Made by a program: the position numbers and the translations under genes
Assembly: GCF_900100085.1 (NCBI RefSeq)
Contig: NZ_FNEJ01000029.1
Coordinates: 1-64,000 of the forward strand
Source: Salipiger marinus
GTDB taxonomy: Bacteria > Pseudomonadota > Alphaproteobacteria > Rhodobacterales > Rhodobacteraceae
DNA length: 64,000 nt
Direction of reading: 5' to 3'
The notes under the pieces: generated by a model
The model's database searches: none
What the model was told of the DNA's origin: nothing
Seen by the model: the letters and a program-made list of their open reading frames with translations, nothing else
Part shown: positions 43,938-51,596 of the stretch, piece after piece
How the letters are laid out: each line of letters starts with the position of its first letter
Numbering within the stretch: the stretch's first letter is position 1

Positions 43938-44755
43938 GCGCTGAGTCCCAGCATGCCGCGCACGTCAGCCGTCAGCGCGTTTTCGAAATCCTCCATAAAG
44001 ATTTGCACGCGCTGCTGATCAATGAAGGACAGGGCTGGATCGTATACCGCTTTTGCGAAGGGCCGCCGGAGTTCCTTGAGCATCGACATGGTACGGTCGT
44101 TGAGTGCGGGAAGAAACATCTCGGCGCCGCCGCAGGACATCAAACGAGCCCGTGTCTTGCCGCCGCGCACCACGCCGGCGGCATCGGTATAGCCGAACCA
44201 GTGCGGAAAGTCTCGATCCTGCCTGTCGCCGTGACGGTTCAGCACAGCAACATGCCGGGCATTTCCGGCCAGATCGCCCAGCTTCTCGGTCAGATCAAGA
44301 TGCAGAGCCACGGATTCAATCGTGCTGACGTCTGGTGTCACAACATGGAAAAAGATCACGCAGGCATGGGCCGACCGCAGGGCGCGGAAAAAATTGCGCA
44401 GGCTGTTTTCGTCACCAAAAAGCCGCTGCATGTCTGCAAGCGCCCCTCCGGCCACATCATGCAGAATATGCCGGTGTCCTGCTGCCAGAGAATTGAAAAG
44501 CAGCGCGCGACTTTCGTCGCGGATGTTGTAGGCGACGACCCCCTCAAGCGGAGTCTGCGGATCATGGGGGCGTCCGTCCGCGTCACGCGCGGCATGCATG
44601 TCGCTGAGCGTGCCGATTGCGCCATCGGCGTCATACGCGGCCACTTCCACATCGTGACGACGCAGAAAATCGAGCAATGTGCAGGCCAAGGTGCTCTTGC
44701 CCCCGCCGCCTTTCATGCTGGATGTGAGGCACATATAATGGCTGAACTCGGTCAT
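43934..44755 (-). CDS. ParA/MinD-like P-loop ATPase of the mobilisation module
   Basis: A 273-residue protein with the deviant Walker A box MKGGGGKSTLACTLLDF at residues 14-30, a Walker A'-like AAYDADGAIGTL near 40, and HILHDVAGGALADM near 95. It belongs to the ParA/VirC1-type ATPase group. In mobilisable plasmids such proteins help place the relaxosome or coupling complex, as VirC1 does for T-DNA. It is coupled by 4-bp overlap to the membrane protein downstream and preceded by a TraK-like gene, so a transfer role is more likely than classic partition; no ParB partner is visible. Confidence 0.85.
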   Translation of the reverse strand: MTEFSHYMCLTSSMKGGGGKSTLACTLLDFLRRHDVEVAAYDADGAIGTLSDMHAARDADGRPHDPQTPLEGVVAYNIRDESRALLFNSLAAGHRHILHDVAGGALADMQRLFGDENSLRNFFRALRSAHACVIFFHVVTPDVSTIESVALHLDLTEKLGDLAGNARHVAVLNRHGDRQDRDFPHWFGYTDAAGVVRGGKTRARLMSCGGAEMFLPALNDRTMSMLKELRRPFAKAVYDPALSFIDQQRVQIFMEDFENALTADVRGMLGLSA

Positions 44756-44769
44756 TTTCAGGAATCCTT

Positions 44770-45219
44770 TCAGAGATCGCGGTCCGGATTGCGGTTCAGA
44801 GCGCCTCGTGCATGAAGGAGCCCCAAGGGGATCGGAGCAGGAGGAGGCGAGAGGACGGATGGAGGGCAGGAAGGCGACCGTCGAGCTGCAGGAGCCGCCC
44901 GGACCAAGCGCAGCGCGGCATGAATCTCCGCATCTGAGGGGGCGATCTGCCCGAGCCCGTGCAGACGCGCTTCGGCAAGCCCGATCAGCCGCATGTAGTT
45001 TCGAAGGGTTCCGGGCGAGATGTGCAGTCCCTCCTCCGCCAGCAGCCTGGCAAGCATCCCCCAGCTAAATCCACTCAGCTTCAGCTGACTCAGTACCCGC
45101 CGCAGTTCGACAATCCGAAAAACCAGCGGGACAGGCCGGTCCGGAGAAAGGGCTTCGGCCTGGGCGATGAGCCGCTCGCTCAGCGGCGGCATCGGGGACT
45201 GGGAAGGGGGCTGGGACAT
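44770..45219 (-). CDS. TraK-like accessory DNA-binding protein
   Basis: A 149-residue protein (ATG 45219) with a proline-rich N-terminus, a helix-turn-helix-like segment LSGFSWGMLARLLAEEGLHI and SPGTLRNYMRLIGL near 60-85, and a Pro/Ala-rich tail. The wording matches the start of TraK-type relaxosome accessory proteins, which wrap DNA near oriT. It is the first gene of the leftward arm of the mobilisation module, reading away from the putative oriT. Confidence 0.65.
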   Translation of the reverse strand: MSQPPSQSPMPPLSERLIAQAEALSPDRPVPLVFRIVELRRVLSQLKLSGFSWGMLARLLAEEGLHISPGTLRNYMRLIGLAEARLHGLGQIAPSDAEIHAALRLVRAAPAARRSPSCPPSVLSPPPAPIPLGLLHARGALNRNPDRDL

Positions 45220-45404
45220 CGTCGGCTCGCTCTTGTGTATGCTCAGAATGTATCTGTGCATGCAGGCGGAAAATTCAGCCCAAAAATCGAGATAAGCATC
45301 TGAATTTATTATGATTTCTTGTTTTCACGAGTCGGCCTTATGCTGGGCGCCAGTTTGGGGCGCAACACCAATGCAGGGAGACCGCCCGGCCCTGCACGGA
45401 TCGT

Positions 45405-45505
45405 CGCCGACGCTGCACCCGTCCTGCAGGGTGCCTCCTCTGTTGTACCAGCCCTGATGCCTCCGTGATGCAGAACCGGTGCAACAGAAAGACGTGCAGG
45501 TGCAG
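45405..45505. other. Candidate origin of transfer (oriT)
   Basis: The roughly 350-bp gap between the divergent mobilisation arms is full of repeats. GCACCC-N8-GGGTGC (45415-45434) surrounds GTCCTG-CA, which resembles the IncP-type nick core ATCCTG-C. TCTGTTGTACC (45439-45449) and GGTGCAACAGA (45478-45488) form a 10-of-11 inverted repeat. TGATGC is repeated at 45455 and 45466, and GTGCAG is directly repeated at 45494-45505. This architecture and place are what an oriT beside mobC looks like. The exact nick site is inferred. Confidence 0.55.
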
Positions 45506-45573
45506 GGGCGAAGCAACATCTACAGAGCAAGACACCTCGAACCGCCGGGGTAAAACCTTTTGATGGAGGCTTC

Positions 45574-45942
45574 ATGGCCCGCCCCCGCAAATCCGCTGCC
45601 GACATGCGCCTCCGCTGGGATGCGCTTTACGTCACCGCCGCCGAGCGCGCCGCCATCGCCGGGGCGGCCAGAGCCGCGGGCCAGTCGGTCAGCCGTTACC
45701 TCATCGGCGCACATGCGGACATGCCAAGGCCGAGGGGGCAGGACAATCTGCAACGGACGCGGGCTCTCATCGCGGCCGAGCAGCAGCTGTCGGACCTGTC
45801 AGACCGCATCGCCGCAGCAGCCGCACCGCTTGATGCCGTGCTGCTGCAGGCAGAACTGCGCGCCATCGAGCGCGCTTTTAGGCAGGTGGCCTTGCCAGGG
45901 TCACCCGTGCTTGATGCGACGGAGGCACCTTTTTCATGCTGA
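45574..45942 (+). CDS. mobC: Plasmid mobilisation relaxosome protein MobC
   Basis: A 122-residue basic protein starting MARPRKSAADMRLRWDALY, followed by TAAERAAIAGAARAAGQSVSRYL, the ribbon-helix-helix pattern of MobC proteins. A helical C-terminal part follows. GGAGG lies 5 nt before the ATG. MobC opens oriT DNA for the relaxase, and the relaxase start overlaps its stop, the standard mobC-relaxase order. Confidence 0.85.
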   Translation: MARPRKSAADMRLRWDALYVTAAERAAIAGAARAAGQSVSRYLIGAHADMPRPRGQDNLQRTRALIAAEQQLSDLSDRIAAAAAPLDAVLLQAELRAIERAFRQVALPGSPVLDATEAPFSC

Positions 45943-48011
45943 TCAGCTTCTCCAGACATGGCAGTGACCCGAAAGGTCCCGCGGCGCAGGATGCGGTGAG
46001 CTATATGAGCGCGCCGGAGATCCGCAAACCGGCAGCCACAGGGCCGCGCCTCTTCCGCCGCGACCCGCCTCCGGAGATCCTGCGCGGCGATCCCGCAATG
46101 GCGCGCGCCGCGATCCGGCTCGCGCCCGGCGCCCTGAAATACCGCTCAGCTGTGCTGTCCTTCGCGGCGGAGGACATCGACACCCTCCAATTCAATGCAG
46201 GTGACCCGGCTTTGCGTGGTGCCGTCAACCTCGCGCTGGCGCTCTGCCTGGAGATCGGCTTCGCCGGGGTTCCGGTCCGCTTCCGCCCACCGCCGTTCAT
46301 CACGACGCACACACATCTGAAGCGACTTGAGCTGAACATGCTCCTGCCGCGCTGGGTGGCACGACCTGACGGCGCACTTCGCGCTTTCAACCCTGATCCC
46401 CCGGGCCCGGCAAGCCGGGCAGCTTGGGAGGCGGTCGAGGATCTTCTGACTCTGCGCTTCGGCTGGTCCGACCCCCGCGCCCCGGAGCGGCAGAGACTGC
46501 TGGGCGCGCCAAACTGGTGGCTGAAACAGCAACGGAGCGACATGTGCCAGCCCCGAAGCCCACGCCAGAAGCTGATTGACGGCCTGCTTGACGCACATGC
46601 CGCAGGCCAGCTGCGAAACCGCAGCGACAGCCTGCACTGGCTGGCCGATGCCTGTCGGCCTTTGGGTCTTGTTCTGCATGGGATTGGCAATGACCATGTC
46701 ACGGTCGGTCCGCCCGGGGCCCCGCCACAGGCCCGCATGCGACTGCGGGGACTGCTGCTGTCGAACACATTCGCAGCGCCCGAGGCCCTTGCCCCAAACC
46801 CGGATGATCTACAGCGACGCCAGGCTGACCTTTCCACTTCCCCCTCGCGCCTTGATCAAGCTTGGCGGCAGCGGGCGCGATTCAATCAAGGCCGTTATGG
46901 ACAAGATCGCTGGCGCGAGAGTGAGTTTTCCGCCGGAGACTGGCTGCACCGTCCCCTCCACTCGCTGCCGCTCCTGATCCCCGCACAACGCCTGACCCCC
47001 AGCCTCTTCGACACGGAGCTGCCAGATGCTGATTCCTTCCGCCGCACTGACCCCAATGGAGCGCGCCTTGCTGTTGCAGCTGCAGTCGCTCGAAACCCAT
47101 CAGATCGCGAGGGCCGAACGACAGGACCGCAGAATCGACGCGCTGGAAGCCGAGATCCGTGCCCGCGACAGGGCCATCTCCGATTTGAGCAGAGCGCTCG
47201 CGCGCTTGCTGGGTCCGCTGGCCCCGGACGCATCCTCGCCGTCCTGACCGATCGGTTCCGGAGCCTGCTGCCCGATCTGTCCGCCCGGCTTGTCCTGACC
47301 CGGCTCGTCCGGGTTGGCCTATCGCCCCTCGCCGCCCGCCTTGACCTACTGTCCCATGACTTGGAGATCCTGAATGCCATCCTTGCCCGCCGAAACACCC
47401 CCCTGTCAGACCGACAAAGTCTCGGAGGCTCTGGAGACGCTGATCCAGCTGATCTTGCCACTGCATCAGCTGCTGGAGGCACAGGCCGCGCTCGAGGAAG
47501 GGGCGGCCCAGCAGCTGGCGGACATTGTCGACAGTCTCGTCAACCTCACCGCAAGCTTCGAGACAGTGCTCGCGGGGCTGAGCAGCCTCATGGCGTCAGA
47601 AACGCTGTCTCCCGCCCTGCAGGCCGCGCTGGACCGGATCGAAAGCCGCCAGACACGCCAGCAGCGCGCCTTGACCGAAATCTCGGGCCAGCTGCGGATG
47701 CTGACGGACTGGCTTGGCGCCCCGCCTGCGCCGAAAGCCGGGCCGGACTGATGGCCCGCCTGCGCCGGATCGGTGCTGCCGCCGCGCCGGGGGAACCTCT
47801 GGTGATCCGGGTGCTGCGTCCAGAGAACCTGGTCGTCCCCCCGCTCCCGACAGCCGAACTTTGCCAGGCCACAATCCGCGTTTCCTCTGGCGAGGTTTGG
47901 CTCCTGCAGGGCCCATCTCCCGCCATATCGGCCATGGTCGAAGCCTGCCACGCTGCAGCCTCAAACCAGATGCAGCCCCGGCCCACAGCCCAATCAGACC
48001 CCGCCTTGTGA
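45936..48011 (+). CDS. Relaxase/mobilisation nuclease (MobA-like), open frame with doubtful C-terminal half
   Basis: The N-terminal 380 residues follow the MOB relaxase plan: a candidate catalytic tyrosine (Tyr23 in DAVSYMSAPEI), ILRGDPAMARAAIRL, YRSAVLSFAAEDID, and the metal/His motif HTHLKRLELNMLLP (His125, His127). It should nick oriT and lead the strand into the recipient. The frame stays open to 48011, 691 codons, but from about 47020 its translation becomes Arg/Gly-rich and three better-looking small genes occupy other or later starts. The relaxase proper may thus end near 47030 with the stop lost by frameshift, or the open frame may be a high-GC accident. N-terminal identity is firm; the C-terminal limit is not. 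Confidence 0.7.
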   Translation: MLISFSRHGSDPKGPAAQDAVSYMSAPEIRKPAATGPRLFRRDPPPEILRGDPAMARAAIRLAPGALKYRSAVLSFAAEDIDTLQFNAGDPALRGAVNLALALCLEIGFAGVPVRFRPPPFITTHTHLKRLELNMLLPRWVARPDGALRAFNPDPPGPASRAAWEAVEDLLTLRFGWSDPRAPERQRLLGAPNWWLKQQRSDMCQPRSPRQKLIDGLLDAHAAGQLRNRSDSLHWLADACRPLGLVLHGIGNDHVTVGPPGAPPQARMRLRGLLLSNTFAAPEALAPNPDDLQRRQADLSTSPSRLDQAWRQRARFNQGRYGQDRWRESEFSAGDWLHRPLHSLPLLIPAQRLTPSLFDTELPDADSFRRTDPNGARLAVAAAVARNPSDREGRTTGPQNRRAGSRDPCPRQGHLRFEQSARALAGSAGPGRILAVLTDRFRSLLPDLSARLVLTRLVRVGLSPLAARLDLLSHDLEILNAILARRNTPLSDRQSLGGSGDADPADLATASAAGGTGRARGRGGPAAGGHCRQSRQPHRKLRDSARGAEQPHGVRNAVSRPAGRAGPDRKPPDTPAARLDRNLGPAADADGLAWRPACAESRAGLMARLRRIGAAAAPGEPLVIRVLRPENLVVPPLPTAELCQATIRVSSGEVWLLQGPSPAISAMVEACHAAASNQMQPRPTAQSDPAL
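47026..47247 (+). CDS. Small coiled-coil protein downstream of relaxase
   Basis: A 73-residue frame with GGAG about 8 nt before the ATG. It reads MERALLLQLQSLETHQIARA and then DALEAEIRARDRAISDLSRA, a regular amphipathic coiled coil. It overlaps the open relaxase frame in a different phase, and of the two translations this is clearly the more protein-like. It may be a small relaxosome helper. No family recognised. Confidence 0.55.
   Translation: MLIPSAALTPMERALLLQLQSLETHQIARAERQDRRIDALEAEIRARDRAISDLSRALARLLGPLAPDASSPS
47374..47751 (+). CDS. Small helical protein downstream of relaxase
   Basis: A 125-residue frame with GGAG 8 nt before the ATG. It is almost wholly helical and rich in Leu/Gln/Ala (ETLIQLILPLHQLLEAQAAL, then LADIVDSLVNLTASFETVLAG and IESRQTRQQRALTEISGQL). 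Heptad-like spacing suggests oligomerisation. It overlaps the open relaxase frame out of phase and ends one base into the next small gene. Function unknown; a mobilisation accessory role is inferred from position. Confidence 0.6.
   Translation: MPSLPAETPPCQTDKVSEALETLIQLILPLHQLLEAQAALEEGAAQQLADIVDSLVNLTASFETVLAGLSSLMASETLSPALQAALDRIESRQTRQQRALTEISGQLRMLTDWLGAPPAPKAGPD
47751..48011 (+). CDS. Small protein at end of mobilisation operon (possibly the in-frame end of the relaxase frame)
   Basis: From the ATG at 47751, which shares its A with the stop of the preceding gene, 86 residues read MARLRRIGAAAAPGEPLVIRV, then VVPPLPTAELCQATIRVSSGEVW. This stretch is in phase with the 691-codon relaxase frame, but it looks like an independent small beta-rich protein with its own coupled start. 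No family recognised. Confidence 0.45.
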   Translation: MARLRRIGAAAAPGEPLVIRVLRPENLVVPPLPTAELCQATIRVSSGEVWLLQGPSPAISAMVEACHAAASNQMQPRPTAQSDPAL

Positions 48012-48651
48012 CGTGCCTGCCCCCACGCGAGACGCAGGGGGCATTCCGAACTACGGCCCAGAGCGTCCTGCAAGGGGCTCAGACGTTCTGGTTTCGCAGC
48101 CAGCCAGACCGCCCTCAGCGGTACCAGAAAATCTGGCACAGTGCTCGAAGGGAGAATGCCGGAGGAGAGGCTACCCGCTCTCGCCCAGCGATCCTGAGGG
48201 ATGCACGGCCACTGGCATCCGTGCCCAGGTGCCACACGACGGTTTCTTCGGCCAGTTATCGAGGAGCTGAATGACGCCAGTATCAAGGCCGACCCTAAAT
48301 ATGGCGCGCACTACGACCACCTTTTCATCTTCGAGCGCGACACCGCACGGGCCGAGGCCATGGTCGCCGATTTCATCGAACGCGCGAAAATGCATGTGGC
48401 ATGACGGCTCCGGAACGCCATGATGCTACCAGCACAACCGAGCCTGACTGCGTGATCCGCGCAGCAAACCTATCTGATCCCGACGCGCTTACGCGTAACG
48501 GACCTGTCTGACATATTGTTCTGGCGGCGTGGCGCGGCTTGCCAAGGCTGTGCCCGAAGATTGGGCAGTCAGTGCGGGCCCGGTCCGAAACTTGGGCAGA
48601 GCCTTTTGGCGCGGGCAGGGGGAGAAACCCCGCCTGCCCGTTTTCCGGGTG
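48012..48651. other. Region with a possible truncated gene end
   Basis: A 640-base stretch between the mobilisation and oxygenase modules. A plus frame ending at 48404 has a protein-like end (LNDASIKADPKYGAHYDHLF then AEAMVADFIERAKMHVA) but an implausible beginning, so it may be the 3' stump of a lost gene. A terminator-like hairpin lies at 48613-48644. Nothing else was recognised. Confidence 0.4.
48613..48644 (+). terminator. Rho-independent terminator-like hairpin
   Basis: GGGCAGG (48613-48619) pairs with CCTGCCC (48633-48639) and is followed by GTTTT. It is oriented to stop plus-strand transcription coming from the mobilisation side, just before the end of the convergent oxygenase operon. 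Confidence 0.6.
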
Positions 48652-49272
48652 TCAGGCTTTCTTGGGGTCGAGCGGGCGCCCCGCCTGATCCACCCCCATG
48701 AAGGCCATGTCCTTGAAGCGATCGCCGATCCTTTCATGCACCCGCCCGCCGCTGGCGGCACCAAGGGCGACGACGATCTCGTCAGGGGCGGGCGCATCGG
48801 GGATGGTGAATTCCATGGTCAGGAAATGCGACCGCGCGCCTTTGGAGTCCTGCATCTTGTGCGTCATGGGAATGGTGATCGCGGTGCCCGCCCCGGCGCG
48901 CTTGTTGGTAAAGGGCAGGAAGCTGTCGGCCCCGGCCCCCGTGCGGTAAAGATTGCCGAAATGCAGCGTGTGGATCAGGCCTGCGGCATGTTCGATCTCT
49001 CCGCCGGTGCCCACGACGGCGGCCTTGCCAAAGGCTTCGATGCCCTCCGGACCGCCCATCAGCGCCACCAGCCGGGGCACCAGAAGTTCTCCCAGAATGG
49101 CGGCATGCGCATGAATCCCGGGCTGCAGATCCTCCACATAGGCGCTGCCCCACGGGCTGCGGATCACGGCGGCGCAGGCGGCCATACGCAGCGGTCTGGC
49201 AGCGGGCTTGCCCCCCTCGACCAGCGTGTCCTCGACAAAGTCGACGACCTTGCGGATCACGACGCCGGTCAT
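48652..49272 (-). CDS. DUF1185 (amino acid synthesis) family protein
   Basis: A 206-residue protein starting with VVIRKVVDFVEDTLVEGG, then MAACAAVIRSPWGSAYVEDL, GGPEGIEAFGKAAVVGTGGE and AGTAITIPMTHKMQDSKGAR. This is the DUF1185 family, annotated as amino acid synthesis without a proven reaction. It often sits with flavin-dependent oxygenases, CMD proteins and amidases or hydrolases. The ATG at 49272 overlaps the CMD-protein stop by 4 bp. Last gene of the leftward operon. Its function is unknown, so this cluster offers a good context to find it. Confidence 0.8.
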   Translation of the reverse strand: MTGVVIRKVVDFVEDTLVEGGKPAARPLRMAACAAVIRSPWGSAYVEDLQPGIHAHAAILGELLVPRLVALMGGPEGIEAFGKAAVVGTGGEIEHAAGLIHTLHFGNLYRTGAGADSFLPFTNKRAGAGTAITIPMTHKMQDSKGARSHFLTMEFTIPDAPAPDEIVVALGAASGGRVHERIGDRFKDMAFMGVDQAGRPLDPKKA

Positions 49273-49652
49273 GCCTGCAGTCCCTGTTCGGCCAGCACCC
49301 GGTTGGCGATGCGGTGGCATTCCACCCCCACCGGCACACCGCAATAGATGGTGATATGGGTGATCATCGCCTTCAGTTCCTCGATGCTGACGCCATTGGT
49401 CAGGGCGCCGCGGAAATGCAGCTCCCATTCATGCATCCGGTTCAGCGCCGCGATCATCACGATGTTCAGCATCGACCGGGTCTTGGGCGGCAGCGTGTCA
49501 TCGCCCCAGCCCGCGCCCCAGCAGTATTCTGTGATGAAGCTCTGGAACTCCTTGGAGAAGTCAGGTGCGCTGGTCAGCGCGCGGTCCACATACTCCGCGC
49601 CCAGCGTGGCCTTCCGCCGGTCCAGTCCCTTGGCATAAAGCGCCTCATCCAT
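49269..49652 (-). CDS. Carboxymuconolactone decarboxylase (CMD) family protein
   Basis: A 127-residue helical protein with GAEYVDRALTSAPDFSKEFQ, LPPKTRSMLNIVMIAALN, FRGALTNGVSIEELKAMITH and the C-terminal GVPVGVECHRIANRVL. It matches PcaC-like CMD proteins. PcaC decarboxylates gamma-carboxymuconolactone; other members are AhpD-like or of unknown activity. The CxxC of AhpD is absent, so a PcaC-like or novel role is more likely. It overlaps the hydrolase gene by 8 bp. Confidence 0.88.
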   Translation of the reverse strand: MDEALYAKGLDRRKATLGAEYVDRALTSAPDFSKEFQSFITEYCWGAGWGDDTLPPKTRSMLNIVMIAALNRMHEWELHFRGALTNGVSIEELKAMITHITIYCGVPVGVECHRIANRVLAEQGLQA

Positions 49653-50448
49653 TCTGCATCTCCTCTGCGGTCTCTGGTCTGGTGAAAAAGCTCAGCAGCC
49701 GGTCGGCAATCAGATCCGGCGCTTCGAGCAGGATCGAGTGTTTCAGCCCCGGCAGGATCTGCAGCTCGGACTCCGGGATCAGCCGGTGCATGGTTTCGGA
49801 CATGCGCGGATTGGACCCCACATCGCATTCCCCGGTGAGGACCAGCGTGCGATGGCGGATGCGGTCCAGCGTCTGCACCAGCTCGGTCTGGCCAAAGACC
49901 CGATAGGCTTCGAGGTAGGAGGGCACATGCACCGCCTCCAGCTCCGCGATCCTCTGCCGGATCAGCGCTTCGTTTTCCTTGGCGAAAGCGGCGGTGAACC
50001 AGCGGTCGCGCGCGGCGCCGGTGATCGCTGTCATGCCGCCGTCGCGGATCATCTGCAGCCGGGCCACCACCTTGGCGCGCTCTTCTTCGGTGCGGCCCGC
50101 CACCGCCGACAGGATGGCGATCCGGTCGAACCGGTCGGGCCAGCCCACCGCCAGCCGCTGCGTGATCAGCCCGCCCAGCGAGAACCCCGCCAGATGGGCC
50201 TTTTCCACCCCGGCCTCATCCATGACCCGCAGCATATCTTCGGCGAAGGTGTCGATGGTGATCGGCGCGTCGATCCGGGCCGAGCCGCCATGGCCGCGCA
50301 GATCCGGGCGCAGGATGTCGAAACGTGGGCTGAGCCGCTCCGCCACCCGGCTCCAGCTTTCGGCGCTGGCGCCGACACCGTGGATCAGCACCAAGGGGGT
50401 GCCGCTGCCTTCGCGATAATAGGTGATCTGGTTGTCGCTGGTCTGCAC
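49645..50448 (-). CDS. Alpha/beta hydrolase (enol-lactonase/RutD-like)
   Basis: A 267-residue alpha/beta hydrolase. The oxyanion motif VLIHGVGASAESW lies near 20, the nucleophile elbow AGFSLGG near 90 (Ser), acid-region segment LTGECDVGSNP near 210, and the catalytic histidine in LPGLKHSILLEAP near 235. Similar proteins hydrolyse 3-oxoadipate enol-lactone, or clear aminoacrylate-type intermediates (RutD). Placed after an LLM oxygenase, it probably hydrolyses an ester, lactone or carbamate-like product. Confidence 0.88.
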   Translation of the reverse strand: MQTSDNQITYYREGSGTPLVLIHGVGASAESWSRVAERLSPRFDILRPDLRGHGGSARIDAPITIDTFAEDMLRVMDEAGVEKAHLAGFSLGGLITQRLAVGWPDRFDRIAILSAVAGRTEEERAKVVARLQMIRDGGMTAITGAARDRWFTAAFAKENEALIRQRIAELEAVHVPSYLEAYRVFGQTELVQTLDRIRHRTLVLTGECDVGSNPRMSETMHRLIPESELQILPGLKHSILLEAPDLIADRLLSFFTRPETAEEMQNG

Positions 50449-50504
50449 CCGGCTCTCCTCTGTGTCGTGATGGGGCGCCCGGCCGTTTGGCCGGGGCAGG
50501 GGGG

Positions 50505-51575
50505 TCAGTGCGCCAGTGCGGCTTCCCTGACCGCGTCCTGCTTCTGGAAATGCGGCAGCACCTGATCGCAGAACAGCTCCAGCGAGCGGACGGCGTTGCG
50601 ATGCGGCAGGAAGAACGAGCTGCCATAGATGAAATGGTCGATGCCGATGGCGCGGTAGCGCTCCAGCTTTTCGATGATCTGCTCGGGATGGCCGAACATC
50701 ATGTTCTCCAGCAGCTGTTCGGGCTGGTATTCATTGCGGTTGGCGACCACGTCAAAATCGACCGGCTCGGGATAGCCGTTGCGCACCTCGCCCACGTTCT
50801 TGAAGAGGTTCTCGAACGACCGGCCGAAATCGATCATCGACCGCACCGCCTGATCGCTGCCCGCCTTGTCAGCAAAGACGCAGGAGGTCCGCAGAGTGGC
50901 ATGTTTCAGCCCTTCGGCCCCCGGCACGCCCGCTGTGGCGGCAAGAAACTTGCGGTGCAGATCCTCCACTTCGGAAACCGGCTTGCGCAGCGCCGTGGAC
51001 ATGATGTTGCAGCCATTCTCGGCGGCGAAGCGGAAGGTGCTTTCGTCGCGCGCCGCGATCCAGAGCGGGACGTTCTTCTGCAGCGGCTGCGGCACGCTGG
51101 TGGTGGCAGGAAAGGAGAAATGTTTCCCCTCATGGGCAAATTCGCCTGCCCAGAGCCCCTTCACCACCGGCACAAGCTCGCGTAGGAAGGATCCGCCCTC
51201 CTGCTGGGGCACGCCCCCCGCCATGCGGTCGAATTCATACTGATAGGCGCCGCGACCCAGCCCCATTTCCAGCCTTCCGCCAGAATAGATGTCGCAAAGT
51301 GCTGCCTCTCCGGCCAGCCGGATCGGGTTCCAGTAGGGGGCAGAGACGATGGCCGTGCCCAGCCGGATGTTGCGGGTATGCCCGGCCCAATGGGTCAGCG
51401 TCTGGAACGGGTTCGGCGACACGGTCAGTTCGATCGTATGATGTTCGGCGGTCCATGCGACGTCAAAACCGCCCTGATCGGCGATCTTGACCAGATCCAG
51501 AGCCTCGGCCATGACCTGCCGCATGTCGGTGGAGGGGCTGGGGCGCCCCGGATTCACTGCGATGGAAAAGCGCAT
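50505..51575 (-). CDS. LLM class flavin-dependent oxygenase (luciferase-like)
   Basis: A 356-residue bacterial-luciferase-fold protein with FDVAWTAEHHTIELTVSPNP near 40, IRLGTAIVSAPYWNPIRLAGE near 70, YSGGRLEMGLGRGAYQYEFD near 95, and FGHPEQIIEKLERYRAIGID near 295. Such enzymes use reduced FMN from a separate reductase to insert oxygen, often breaking C-N, C-S or C-C bonds. The flavin reductase is two genes upstream. A GGAGAG ribosome site precedes the ATG at 51575. It is the probable key step of this pathway. Confidence 0.9.
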   Translation of the reverse strand: MRFSIAVNPGRPSPSTDMRQVMAEALDLVKIADQGGFDVAWTAEHHTIELTVSPNPFQTLTHWAGHTRNIRLGTAIVSAPYWNPIRLAGEAALCDIYSGGRLEMGLGRGAYQYEFDRMAGGVPQQEGGSFLRELVPVVKGLWAGEFAHEGKHFSFPATTSVPQPLQKNVPLWIAARDESTFRFAAENGCNIMSTALRKPVSEVEDLHRKFLAATAGVPGAEGLKHATLRTSCVFADKAGSDQAVRSMIDFGRSFENLFKNVGEVRNGYPEPVDFDVVANRNEYQPEQLLENMMFGHPEQIIEKLERYRAIGIDHFIYGSSFFLPHRNAVRSLELFCDQVLPHFQKQDAVREAALAH

Positions 51576-51596
51576 CTTTCTCTCCTGCTCCGGCTG

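Noticed and set aside
45405-45540. CRISPR-like repeats in the intergenic region
   Set aside because: The repeats are 6-11 bases long, irregularly spaced and partly inverted; they fit an oriT, and no cas gene is present.
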